Shown here: piece by piece, positions 22,090 to 33,710 of the stretch
How positions within the stretch are numbered: the stretch's first letter is position 1
Layout: each line of letters starts with the position of its first letter
Assembly (NCBI GenBank): GCA_034096865.1
Contig: JAWQFJ010001130.1
Coordinates: 1 to 64,000, forward strand
Length of the DNA: 64,000 nucleotides
From: Theodoxus fluviatilis
Lineage: Eukaryota > Mollusca > Gastropoda > Cycloneritida > Neritidae
Direction of reading: 5' to 3'
Notes under the pieces: generated by a model
Told to the model about the DNA's origin: nothing
What the model saw: the letters and a program-made list of their open reading frames with translations, nothing else
The model's database searches: none
Translations under genes and position numbers: made by a program

Positions 22090-23629
22090 AAGTGCTTCAT
22101 TTATATAGCTGCCAACGACGCTCAATGTATACCGTATATCACTAATACCAAGACTTGGAATCCATGTGATTGTCATAGCCTTCCAAATGCACAGCATCCT
22201 TCAGGCTCCTTTTTAGCAACATATCGTTCTGTAGTTAGGGACTGAGAGGGAAAAGTTGTCACGGTTCATGTCTGGAGTAGCTTTTGAAGACATGCACAAG
22301 ATTGTGTCCCTAACTTAGAAATTCAGAAGGAATTGTAGTGTTTTGAATAATGTCCCTGCTTTGTTCTGCAATCTAAGTATTCCCAAGACATTTGCCTCTA
22401 TAACTTTTGAGAGGACCTGAAGCTGGATATTAAAATACATCAAGTTATCACAGCAACAATGAAAAATTTAGCTGGCGTGGTCCCGTCAGCTGTCACCTTA
22501 TCATCCATACCCAATGGCAAGAAATGAGGACTTTAAGAACTCATAAAATTATTAACTGACCAATCAAGCTAACCTTTGTTTAACCACCCATAATTGCCAG
22601 CATAAACCTACAAAGGTTTTTCAAACTTTCATCAATAACTTTTTTCAAGTAAATAAGATTCACGTTTAAGGATATGCTTTAATTAACCTCTGGAAATCGA
22701 AGGGAACGGTTTTCGGTAACTCTTTTGATGAGGTGTTCTGGGCTTCTAGAGAACGACCGTTTTCACCACGGGTGTCTGGAAGTCTGGTTTGGGTTGTTTT
22801 CCTCACATTGTCTGGAGTATCTTTTTCAATAACTTGGATTAAGTCTAAAGTAACATTCACTCTGAAAGCAGATCAACTTATCGTCGTGTCAGCTGCTTCA
22901 GCGTTTGTCAGCCTCTGAAGCCGACGCTGGCGCCGAAGTTACGGCTGCTGCAAAAGGAATCTGACGATGGATGGAGTCCTCTCTTTGAAGACTTGCCATT
23001 GGGGAGTTGGTCAATATCTGACCCAGTCACTCGCCTCAGGCTTCATCAACAATTCTTCCCTACATCCACAGATGTATGTCGATGTAAAAGACTTATTGCT
23101 GTGGCTGGAGTTTCTTTCTCCCTGTTCACTGAAGAACGGGATGCGAACACGGATTGGTGGGCGTCGCTCAATATCTGACCCATGTCTGCGGCTGAAGTCT
23201 CTTTCAGTAGTTCTTGCAGGGAATTGATATTCCTCTGGCATTTATACACGTAGTATCTCTGAATGTGTAGTTATTCTGAATGCAGTGACCTAGTGTATGA
23301 AGTGGTCTTTACTTGGTCATATAACTGCCCCAACCTCTGTCTGACAACGCATCTTCTTACTAGTGGCATGGATATGACGATTCGAATGGAAATGTAACGC
23401 TTTGATAATCATATTTTCTAAGAAAAGAGATTTGCGTGTTTTATACACATAAACTTTCCTTAGAATGTCGATATCACCTAAAGCTCCTTTTCATTCTACA
23501 ACTTGAAAGACCCGAACAGTTGCAATTGAGTAAATTGTGCATACGGACACCAAGGCACAGACTGAGGACCCTAAATCTGCATAACATGTATACATTTATC
23601 ATCTGATCGTTGACCTTTCTCCACCACAG
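22090..23629. other. No gene recognised; a local diverged repeat
   Basis: Mostly unique and AT-richer than its surroundings to about 22680. TCAATATCTGACCCA occurs twice (about 23010 and 23170) within loosely similar 60-bp surroundings. Minus-strand frames across 22666-23249 look protein-like in places (NINSLQELLKETSAADMGQ) but are broken between frames and unrecognised. Confidence 0.4.
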
Positions 23630-23819
23630 CCGCCGTCAGAAATACGTGTGCATCACTCTGGCAGTAGTTGTAATGAATGCATTATTTTCTCTGTGGCTAA
23701 CTCTCAATGCCAAGCACAAGTGCACTTCACGAATGGCCTTCCATCAGGGGAGATTGAAGGAACCAATGTAGTCACTTCACTTCAGAAGCCACCCGGCCAG
23801 GTCCACGCGTATGCGACAG
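23630..23819 (+). CDS. Candidate internal exon, unknown protein
   Basis: A pyrimidine-rich acceptor (ACCTTTCTCCACCACAG, ending 23629) is followed by 190 bases open in one frame and a GT donor (GCGACAG then GTGAAC). The translation begins PPSEIRVHHSGSSCNECI and continues with QCQAQVHFTNGLPSGEIEG. It is not repetitive and has mixed amino-acid use, but I recognise no family and no partner exon. It could be chance. Confidence 0.25.
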
Positions 23820-24768
23820 GTGAACGTCGGGCTTGGAATCATTAGGGGATTGTCTGGGATCTCTTGGTCTGAGCCTTGGAATGAAGACTGTGGTCAGACT
23901 GGTGCCCACTGGGGAAATACGGGGAAGATCCCTCTTTGTCTTCGGTCCGGCTGGCATCCCAGACGGTCAGACATTGCTTCCACTGGCTCCAGCCATCCGA
24001 AGTGACCAGTGTGTAAGTGATCCCGGCTGTCGGACCAGGGTTAGAGTACTTGAAAGCGGCACTGCCCATTCCGGCTGTGATCAAAGGATGTAGCGCATAG
24101 AGCTCGCCTGAACTGCTAGCGAAGTCGCGCAGTGTCAGACAGCGTGCATGCAGACCGACATGTAGGACATTTGGGTGTTGTTAAAAAACGGGCTCGGTAT
24201 TTCAAACTGTGAGCAAATTGTGCAGATGCATGGAGGTTTTGTCATTGCTGTCTTTCGGATTATCGTATTGTAAAAATTACGAGTTGATTGTGTCGTCTCT
24301 ATTGAGATGTTTAGCTTGTATTCTACGACAAACGAAGGCTCCGGATTTTCTGAAGAGTCATCGACGGTAGGAACTTTGCCTGTGAAAAGATGCCTGTGCA
24401 TTGCTAGCACAACACCCTTTCATTGCAGTCAGAACTGATATCAAGGATATCTCATTTCTCAGTCTATCTGTAGCGTTCCATTTACATTCAGTATTGGTTT
24501 TCTTTGTCTGTTGTCGACATTTTCCTCATATGTCCGAATGTTGTTTACCATCAGATTTATTTGTGTAGTAATCTATCAAGGGCCATGTTGGATATGTGCC
24601 TGCTGTCGTCTTGCCAACATGGAGACGTTTGCTCTAGTGATCCTCTTGGAGGTGTACGGTTTTCCACTGTTTGTCCATCTGCGGGGAGGATGGGAGGAGG
24701 AAGGGAAGGGGTGGTGGGGTAAGGCGGATGTTGGGGGTAGGGGGGGACTGAGGAGTAGTAGACACTGT
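23820..24768. other. No gene recognised; minus-strand exon-like stretch near 24150-24385
   Basis: On the minus strand, CATCTTTTCACAG (acceptor-like, about 24384) precedes an open stretch reading GKVPTVDDSSENPEPSFVVE and on to PPCICTICSQ. No family is recognised. The rest holds no feature. Confidence 0.25.

Positions 24769-24841
<73 letters not shown>
24769..24841. repeat. (GT)n-(GA)n microsatellite
   Basis: GT to 24792 then GA to 24841. Confidence 0.97.
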
Positions 24842-24845
<4 letters not shown>

Positions 24846-24945
24846 CTAATCTGACGATGTATCGATGAGAATTTGTCCTGGTTTTCTTGGAATGATACAA
24901 TACGGAATAATACATCTTTATTGCTGTTATCACATAAATCGTTTG

Positions 24946-24946
<1 letters not shown>

Positions 24947-25012
<66 letters not shown>

Positions 25013-25020
25013 CACACACG
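24947..25020. repeat. (CA)n microsatellite
   Basis: About 36 CA units with one CG interruption. Confidence 0.97.
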
Positions 25021-25697
25021 ATGCTGAGTCAACACTGTGGAACATTCGAACAAAGATGTGTATTATAGATCTTATCGATCTTTTGGCGTGCAGGTGGCAG
25101 GGAGTCCTGATTGACAGGTGTGTAAGTCACTGAGGTCTATATTTATAGAGCTCAGTGGTGTAAGTCTCTTTTAGTGTAGGTTTACTGTTTTGAGTCTGAC
25201 TGTAGCGGTGCAGATTTCCTTGCTTTTGTCTTGCCCTAGCGGCGCAGTAGTAGCACTGGCTGGAGGCGTGGAGAGGAATTCTGTACCAAGTACCACGGCG
25301 TCAGGGTTTGTAAAGCGGGTAGGAATTTCTATCTAAGAAAGTTGCACGAGGGGAATGACTGGCGCGAGTGGAAAGAGGGATAAAGCACTTTAGTCGTCAG
25401 CCAGACTCCATTCAGATAGGTCTGAAAAAGAAATCGATTTTGGTTGCGTCTGTGGTGAGATTTGCATCCCCTGTTGTGGAGAGTGAATCGGTGCGGCAGT
25501 AGATCGCGTATCGATGTATTGGATTGTTGGAGAAAGTGGAATACCGTGTGGGGAAGATGAGTGTGAAGCATTGATTCGTAACATGCGGAACTTACATAAT
25601 CATATGCAGAAAGGAGGTTTCTTTGACTCTTTTGAGAGGAAAACATTAAACAATCAACAGGCTGTCGAAGTATTGACGCTGGCAGAAGTTTTCCTTT
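25021..25697. other. No gene recognised; hairpin at 25127-25156
   Basis: CACTGAG-G-TCTATA-TT-TATAGA-G-CTCAGTG (25127-25156) folds into a stem with one mismatch around a 2-base loop. The plus frame at 25514-25774 has a protein-like middle (GGFFDSFERKTLNNQQAVEV), but it runs into a dispersed repeat and is unrecognised. Confidence 0.4.
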
Positions 25698-25882
25698 TGT
25701 CTCTCGAGATGGATGGATGGAGTTTTACAGCGTTAGGTTATGAAGACATTATTCACAAAAATCTTGATAATTAGAGTTGGCCAAGTCAAGCCACGATTTC
25801 CCAAGTCATTCGACTTCTAAGGAACGCGTAGGGAGACGCGGTGTGTCTATTCTCACCCCCAACCCGGGGGGGGGGGGGGGGG
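25698..25882 (-). repeat. Dispersed GGGTTGGGGG-family repeat, copy 3 (minus)
   Basis: Read on the minus strand it starts CCGGGTTGGGGGTGAGAATA, then GACACACCGCGTCTCCCTAC, GAAGTCGAATGACTTGG, and GCTGTAAAACTCCATCCATC at the 3' end. A long G run at 25866-25882 lies at its 5' edge. The middle is diverged from the other copies. Confidence 0.8.
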
Positions 25883-26003
25883 GAGGCGTGTCTTTCGAGA
25901 GCATTGCCTCTCAGACGTCTGGGAAATTGGATTGTGGGCTAGCTGTCCTTTCTGCTGGTAGAGCGCGTGTGCGGAGCTGCTACGTCGATCGTATGTGATT
26001 TGA

Positions 26004-26007
<4 letters not shown>

Positions 26008-26045
<38 letters not shown>

Positions 26046-26078
26046 TGTATGTATGTGTGTGTGTGTGTGTGCGTGCAT
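26008..26078. repeat. (GT)n microsatellite
   Basis: GT with TAT interruptions. Confidence 0.95.
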
Positions 26079-26218
26079 GCGTTTGTGTGAGTGTGTTTAA
26101 CTGTCTTTTTAACTGTTGATTTGTCAGGCAGTATCTCCGTCTACCGGTATGTGTTAGTCTCTTTTTTTGTTCGTTGGCTCATTTGTCCATCTCTATCTGC
26201 CTGCCTGATTGTCAGGCA

Positions 26219-26432
<214 letters not shown>

Positions 26433-26564
26433 CTCCCTCTCTCCCTTGATTCTTCTGCCTGTGTGATGCATATGCTGCGCCCCTAGTGGATTGCAGATGA
26501 GACAGCGTCTGGAGGTTGTCTGGGCTCAGTCTGGGCTCAGTCTGGGTCTGGTGCTGTGTTTGAC

Positions 26565-26660
26565 ACCTCTGTCCAGAGCAGCAATACCAGCCAGGCCCTC
26601 TGTCCAGAGCAGCAATACCAGCCAGGCCCTCTGTCCAGAGCAGCAGGACCAGCCAGGCCC
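26565..26660. repeat. 31-bp tandem repeat, three copies
   Basis: Unit starts CTGTCCAGAGCAGCAATACC and ends AGCCAGGCCC; the third copy has GGA for ATA. It is preceded by a short triplication of TGGGCTCAGTC (about 26519-26545). Confidence 0.9.
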
Positions 26661-26751
26661 TCATGGCACCTCAGTCTACAGTCTGGGAGCTGGACCTGTA
26701 GACCCCAGGCTGTGTGTGAAGTGGACGGAACGTAGAGGCTCGTAGAGGCAA

Positions 26752-27868
26752 CTTGGTGACTGAGTTCGCCATTCCTCCCGCAGGGTCCACTCTGTAACTT
26801 GGTGACTGAGTTCGCCATTCCTCCAGCAGTGTCCACTCTGTAACTTGGTGACTGAGTTCGCCATTCCTCCAAAAGTGTCCACTCTGTAACTTGGTGACTG
26901 AGTTCGCCATTTCTCCAGCTGACTACACTCTGTAACTTGGTGACTGAGTTCGCCATTCCTCCAGCTGACTGCACTGTGTAACTTGGTAACTGAGTTCGCC
27001 ATTCCTCCAGCTGTGTCCACTCTGTAACTTGGTGACAGAGTTCGCCATTCCTCCAGCAGTGTGCACTCTGTAACTTGGTGACAGAGTTCGCCATTCCTCC
27101 AGCAGTGTGCACTCTGTAACTTGGTGACTGAGTTCGTCATTCCTCCAGGAGTGTCCACTGTGTAACTTGGTGACAGAGTTCGCCATTCCTCCAGCAGTGT
27201 CCACTCTGTAACTTGGTGACTGAGTTCGCCATTCCTCCAGCAGTGTCCACTCTGTAATTTGGTGACTGAGTTCGTCATTCCTCCCGCAGTGTCCACTCTG
27301 TAACTTGGTGACTGAGGTCGTCATTCCTCCAGCAGTGTCCACTGTGTAACTTGGTGACTGAGGTCGTCATTCCTCCAGCAGTGTCCACTCTGTAACTTGG
27401 TGACTGAGGTCGTCATTCCTCCAGCAGTGTCCACTGTGTATCTTGGTGACTGAGTTCGCCATTCCTCCCTATAGCTCCCGCAGTGTCCACTGTGTAACTT
27501 GGTGACTGAGTTCGTCATTCCTCCAGCAGTGTCCACTCTGTAACTTGGTGACTGAGGTCGTCATTCCTTCAGCAGTGTCCACTCTGTAACTTGGTGACTG
27601 AGGTCGCCATTCCTCCAGCAGTCCACTCTGTATGTAACTTGGTGACTGAGGTCGTCATTCCTCCAGCTAACTGCACTCTGTAACTTGGTGACTGAGGTCG
27701 CCATTCCTCCAGCAGTCCACTCTGTATGTAACTTGGTGACTGAGGTCGTCATTCCTCCAGCAGTCCACTCTGTATGTAACTTGGTGACTGAGGTCGTCAT
27801 TCCTCCAGCTAACTGCACTCTGTAACTTGGTGACTGAGGTCGTCATTCCTCCAGCAGTGTCCACTGTG
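26752..27868. repeat. 46-bp minisatellite, about 24 copies
   Basis: The unit starts GTCCACTCTGTAACTTGGTG and continues ACTGAGTTCGCCATTCCTCC then AGCAGT. Variants cluster by position: GTTCGCC in the left half, GGTCGTC in the right half, and a sub-array with an added TATG before TAACTTGG (27630-27790). Because 46 is not a multiple of 3 and the unit lacks stops on the minus strand, all three minus frames stay open for 130-206 codons. That is structural and not evidence for a protein. The block organisation implies segmental expansion by unequal exchange. Confidence 0.95.
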
Positions 27869-28164
27869 TTTCTGAAGGAATAGTTCAGGTTTTTAGTCGG
27901 GAAAGAGAACAGTCTTTATTCCGAATAGAAATATGAGAGTGTCGGTAATAGGCTCAAACCATCCACGGAAAAGTCTTCGTTACAGTACGCTTCTTTTCGA
28001 TGTACGATTTGGGTGGATGTGACAATTCATTTCCTCTCCTCACCCCTCCCTACCCCCCCCCCCCATTTCCCGCCATCCTTTAGTAAAGCTCTGTACCCAT
28101 TCCCTAATGAAGCACAAGCCCTGTTCTTTGACACATGCGTTTTCATGTGTACTTGGTTATGTGT

Positions 28165-28334
28165 GACTAGGATTCCCTCTGGGTTGGGGATACGATGGAG
28201 GCGCCGTGTCTTCCAACGCCATTGTCTACAGCGAGTGATTAGAGATGTCGAGACTTGACTTGATCTCACTCGAACCAGCCTGGAGTGAATTTGTCAAGAA
28301 TGATCTTACACAGCGTGCACTGATCTCAGTCCAC
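28165..28334 (+). repeat. Dispersed GGGTTGGGGG-family repeat, copy 4 (diverged)
   Basis: CCCTCTGGGTTGGGGATACG, GGCGCCGTGTCTTCC and GATGTCGAGACTTGACTTG keep the family order but are the most diverged of the set. It runs directly into a CCAT tract, as the family's 3' ends do. Confidence 0.55.
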
Positions 28335-28705
28335 CCCCCATCCATCCATCCACCCATCCACATCCATCCATCCATCCATCCATCCATCCATCCACCCATC
28401 CGTCCATTGATCCATCCATCCATTGATCCATCCATTGATCCATCGATCCATCCATCCATCCATCCATTGATCCATCCATCCATCCATCCATCCATCCATC
28501 CATCCATCCATCCATCCATCCATCCATCCATCCATCCATCCACCCACCCACCCACCCACCCACCCACCCATCCTCCCACCCATCCACCCACCCATCCATC
28601 CATTTACCATTCCATCCACCCATCCATCCATCCATCCATCCATCCATCCATCCATCCATCCATCCATCCATCCATCCATCCATCCATCCATCCATCCATC
28701 CATTT
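28335..28705. repeat. (CCAT)n/(CCAC)n tetranucleotide tract
   Basis: About 370 bp with ATTG, CCAC and CCGT variants in blocks. MDGW and HPSI frames are artefacts. It probably began as the tail of the dispersed repeat at its left. Confidence 0.96.
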
Positions 28706-28747
28706 CGTCTTTTCCTAATGAGCTCATTCTGTCCTCATGCCCTTTAG

Positions 28748-28868
28748 CAGCCTCTTCAGCTGTTTGGGGCTGCCCCTGGCTGAGCTACTGGAGTACGCCC
28801 TGAAAGCTCAGCAGCCAGGGGCTCCAGCTGATGAAAGGGACATCGAGCGGCAGTTTGTGGCCTTATTT
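28748..28868 (+). CDS. Candidate internal exon, unknown protein
   Basis: A good acceptor (TTCTGTCCTCATGCCCTTTAG, ending 28747) is followed by about 120 bases in one open frame with protein-like codon use, rich in CTG, GCC and GAG. The translation contains [19 protein letters not shown] and then [18 protein letters not shown], which looks amphipathic and helical. The other frames close quickly. The 3' splice boundary is unclear (possibly CTCCT then GTGTAT near 28893). No family recognised. Confidence 0.4.
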
Positions 28869-30290
28869 AGCCTTGCCAAGGCTCCTCGCTCCTGTGTATA
28901 TTTATATCCTTTTTATTGTCAGTGCGTTTGTCTGTACCTTATTGGCTCCGTGTGTTGCTCTCGTGGGAGCGTGCCTGTCTGGTTCTTGTTCCAGGATTAT
29001 CTTTCGCTCTTGCTGTTGAGCTCCACGTGTTACTCCTGCTGCAGCTGCTGTCGTTGCTACTGTCTTTCCCTCTACAAGTCTAGCTTTTCTCTATGCTTTT
29101 GCGATGTCCTTTTTTTCTCGCGTCTCCTGTTCTCTGCTGTGGTGCAATCTCTCTCATGTTCAGAGCGCCTGGCTGCTCGTGCAGTTCTTGCTATTAATTC
29201 TTTTGTTTCTTCTCCACTGGCTGCTCTTCTTGCTCTTCTTGCTTCTTTTCTTGTTCCTCCACTTGCTTTTACGTGTGTACTTCCTTTTTCTCACCATCCC
29301 TTTGTTTCTCCTCTTCCTTCTGTTCCATCTTTCTTTCGACTTCCGTTGCCGCCGCCGTTTCCGCCCCCGTCACCTCACAGCTTGTGCTTTTCTTCCTGAA
29401 GAATTGCATGTTCATCAGTGGTCTTGATCTTGGCATTGTGTTCTTGTTACTGTCGGGTCCCCTTCTCGTCTGGCCTTGTGCCAAGACACCATGCCTGCAG
29501 GAGTTCGCCTCCCTTTACACGGGATGTCTTCCTGTGTCCATAGCCTCATATTGTGCAGGATTCACACTATTTGTCCACCATCAGTATCAGTTTGTCTACC
29601 TGTATGCGCCTTCTCATTTCTCTTGATGAATGTACTGGCACATTGTCTTGTCTCATAGAGGGAATCCACCTGTCTCAGCTCAGTCTCTGCTCATCTCCTG
29701 TTGACGTGGAAGGGTGGAGCTGTATCTAGCTACCTTGTGCTATCATTGCCGTCAGTTCTGTCGGACTTGCTGCTCGCCGCTCTGGCTTGCTTCGTCTTTC
29801 AGACTTAGCCAGCACCACTCAACGAGTTAGCCTATCTCTGTTATTCATCTTCCTGTATATATTCTTTGTTTTCTATCGTTATAATGAACTCGTCTATTTC
29901 GACAGTCTGCTTCTCTTCTTGTTTTTCCTTCTCTGTGCCCGTTCGTAAACTCGTTTCGAACAACTCAACAGGTTGGCCTGAATTCGTCCACCTCTATCTG
30001 ACGTAGAAGGTTCCCCCAGTCGTTCGCTCCTGTCTGTCATTTATGGTCAGCCTGTGTGCCTGGCTGCGTACCTTTCTTTCGGGTCCCTAGAGCTGGCCTG
30101 ACGCCATGGCAGTGGCAGTTTCTGGCTGAGGGGGAATTCTACAAGCTGGGGCCACCACCAGAGACGTGCACACGTGCCGGGGGCCATTACCAGTTAATGA
30201 GAGGGCGCTGTTGGTTTTGGCGCCAGCTCTGCTTGTTGGTTTGTGCCAGGATGGCCACGCGTACGTGATGGCTGTGATGCTGGTGTTGGC
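28869..30290. other. Pyrimidine-rich DNA; possible second exon near 30102-30235
   Basis: 29000-29480 is CT-rich with low-complexity frames. Near 30090 TTTCTTTCGGGTCCCTAG precedes an open stretch containing TPWQWQFLAEGEFYKLGPPP, which could be a further exon on the same strand as the candidate at 28748. The evidence is weak and no family is recognised. Confidence 0.25.
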
Positions 30291-30454
30291 AGGTCTCACT
30301 GCCTGCTCCTTGGGCTGGGACTGGAGTCAGGGGTTTGGTCATGGGGTTGGATCATTTCTGCTTGTTTTCTTTTTTGGGATGGTGGGAGCTCTTAACTGTA
30401 ATTTATGTGGAGGTAGAATATATATGTGTGTGCGTGCGTGTGTGCGAGCGTAAA

Positions 30455-30470
30455 TGCCTGTGTTGTGTGT

Positions 30471-30504
<34 letters not shown>

Positions 30505-30533
30505 GTGAGTGAGAGAGAGAGAGAGAGAGAGAG

Positions 30534-30568
<35 letters not shown>
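30455..30568. repeat. (GT)n-(GA)n microsatellite within array unit 1
   Basis: GT, a short GTGA transition, then GA with a CAC interruption. Confidence 0.95.
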
Positions 30569-30570
<2 letters not shown>

Positions 30571-30719
30571 AGAGTGCTCGATGAAGGAAATTTCTTGACT
30601 GCCTGCCTGCCTGCTGCCAACGCTGTAGCTAACTAGGGTTTAATTGTTGTTGGGTGTGGATCGTTTGTGCTCGTTCTTTTGGATGGTGGGGTTCCACTGT
30701 GTTTTATGAAGAGGTAGAA

Positions 30720-30720
30720 T

Positions 30721-30779
<59 letters not shown>

Positions 30780-30796
30780 TGAGTGAGTGAGTGAGT

Positions 30797-30836
<40 letters not shown>

Positions 30837-30846
30837 GAGAGAGACA

Positions 30847-30883
<37 letters not shown>

Positions 30884-30891
30884 GGGAGGGG
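30720..30891. repeat. (GT)n-(GTGA)n-(GA)n-(G)n microsatellite within array unit 2
   Basis: Same order as in unit 1 but longer and ending in a G run. The matching position in two neighbouring units shows either shared ancestry of the tract or a common seed. Confidence 0.95.
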
Positions 30892-32389
30892 GAGTAGAGT
30901 ACTTGCAGCTGAGAACAATTAATTTTTGACTGACAGCCTGCTCCAACGCAAGGGCTTACTAGGCTTAATTGTTGCTGAGTGTGGATCATTTTGCGTTTCT
31001 GCTAGGTCTCTTTTATGATGATAATGGGGTTCTGGATGCCCGTGTTCTGTTGTGTTGTAGGTTAGTATGAAGGGTTATGTGTGAGAAAAAAGTGATGAAG
31101 CTAGCCATGAGCAAGCTAGGCCTTTCACTGCTGCTATTGCTTTGATTGCCGGTTGAATTCAGGGTTCTGGTGATGGAGTTGGATCATTTTTACTTGCTCC
31201 TTTTGAATGATGGAGTTTTTCTGTATTTTTTAAAATAGGAAGTAGAGCGAGGGTTTGTGAAGAAGTAGAATACTTGCTGTTGACAGTTGTTAACTGCCTG
31301 ATTCCATGCTGGGGCTGGAGCAGATGTTTTTTTTAGGGGGTGGGGTGGGGCGGGCGCATGGGGTGGGGGTGGTTTTTAAAATTTTTTAAAAAGTAGATCT
31401 TGATTATTATTATGATGAGTGCTTGATGACGTGTTTTACTGTGTTGTGGGGTAGAATGAGGGGTTATATTTTTTAAGGCAGTGTGCTCGCGATAAGCAGA
31501 TCGTTGCCCTCAGCCCATGATAGGGCCGGAGGGATGGTTAGGTGGATGATCTTTCTGTACTACTCACTTTGAATGGTGGGATTCAATTGGGGGTGGGGGT
31601 GGGGTGGGGTGGGGGATGTTGGGTTTAGGGCGTAGAATAAGGATGTGTGGGAAAAGGTAGTGCACTTTTTGTAGCCAGTTCTTGACTGCCTGCAGTTCAT
31701 GCTGGGATCGGAACTGAGTTTTATTGCTGTGGTTGGTTCAGGTTTGCCTGGTCCTTGTTTTAAATGATGATGGGTTGCTGGTGTCGAGTTATATTGTGTT
31801 GCGATGTGGTGTAGAATGAGGGGTTTTGTGTGAGAGCAGTGTTTCTGCGGTGACAAAGCCTTTGCCGGCTGCTTGTGTTGAGGGTGAAGTTCGGTAGTGA
31901 GCTGGGTTCATATCTTTGCTTGCTGCTTTTAAGGTGGTTGATGGGGATTTCTGTGTTGTATGGCAGGGTAGAATGATGGTGTGAGATGGAAGGTACTTTC
32001 TGTGTTGTATAGCAGGGTAGAATGAGGGTGTGAGATGGAAGGGTACTTTCTGTGAACAGATAACGTCCTGCTGCCAATTGTGGGTCTGGAAAGCCTAGAT
32101 TTAATTGCTGGGGTTGGATATCTTTGCTTGGTCTTTGTTTGGATGATTCTGGGTTGATGTCTGTTTTGTTGTGGTGTGTCGTGGGGTTGATTGAAGGTCG
32201 TGTGAGGGCATTGTACTCACGACAGACACGCTGCTCATTCTGGGGCTGGGGTGGGGGCCGGAGTTCAAATGAGTCAGTCAATGAAGTGTTGTGATATTTC
32301 CGTCTTAGAGCAGAGAAAATAAGTTGGCATTGGAGAGAGCGGAACCTCGCCTAGCTATGGTAAACACGTTCAATGAATGAGAAACTACG

Positions 32390-32492
32390 TCTACCTACCT
32401 ACCTACCTACCTACCTGCCTGCCTGCCTGCCTGCCTACCTACCTACCTGCCCACCTGCCTACCTGCCTATTTACCTACCTACCAAGGAGTAC
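32390..32492. repeat. (ACCT)n/(GCCT)n tract
   Basis: ACCT and GCCT blocks with a TATTT interruption. Confidence 0.95.
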
Positions 32493-33257
<765 letters not shown>

Positions 33258-33540
33258 GGAGAGAGTTTTTCGTTCCGCATCCAATTGGAGCTGTCGGTAT
33301 TTGCAGTGGAGGAATCGATGTTGCCTGCCTCCATGCCCGCTACTAACAATTAGACGTGTGCCAAAGAGGGCCAGGTCAACACAGCAGCATGATATTATTG
33401 CAAAACGACGGCGTAGAATGGAACTGCGTGCTACATTGTATTTGACGAAGCCCCGATGCACTGTCAAGGTCCGTGAACCTTTAGGCTCCGAGGGCAAGTT
33501 CGGACAAGACTTGCACTGAACAGCTCGAGTGTAATTGATT

Positions 33541-33554
33541 GTTACCTTGGCAAC
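33541..33554. promoter_or_regulatory. X-box-like RFX site
   Basis: GTTACCTTGGCAAC is two inverted half-sites (GTTACC, GGCAAC) with a 2-bp spacer, matching the RFX X-box consensus, which in animals often lies upstream of ciliary genes. No gene is recognised downstream, so activity is unproven. Confidence 0.4.
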
Positions 33555-33667
33555 GAGGCAATTCGAGGCCGTCGGTTACACGAGGAAAAAGCCATCGGAA
33601 ACGAACTGTCCATTAGGGCAATGATTTTGCATAGTTTCCCCTGCAAGCGTCGCATTGTCCTTTGGTT

Positions 33668-33710
33668 CCCCCCCCCCCCCCCCTCCCCCCCCCTCCCCTC
33701 CTCCCCCCCA
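33668..33710. repeat. Poly-C rich tract
   Basis: C runs with T interruptions; length uncertain. Confidence 0.85.

Larger units (their letters stand above)
30291..32262 (+). repeat. Strongly diverged tandem array, roughly 200-300-bp units, about eight copies
   Basis: Two landmarks recur in order. One is a GTTGGATCATTTNTGCTTG-like motif (about 30349, 30655, 30981, 31179, 31540, 31905, 32115). The other is GGTAGAATGAGGG-like (30412, 30713, 31268, 31451, 31633, 31811, 31969, 32016). Each is followed by a TACTTGCTGTTGACAG- or GACTGCCTGCTGCC-like segment and CATGCTGGGGCTGG. Units vary in length because GT/GA microsatellites have grown after GTAGAAT in the first two (30455-30568, 30720-30885). No reading frame is conserved between units, so this is an old satellite-like array and not a gene family. 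Confidence 0.7.

Noticed and set aside
28226..28727. MDGWMDGW and HPSIHPSI frames
   Set aside because: CCAT tetranucleotide read in several registers.
31760..32281. 173-codon minus frame
   Set aside because: Lies across units of a diverged tandem array; the frame is not kept between units.
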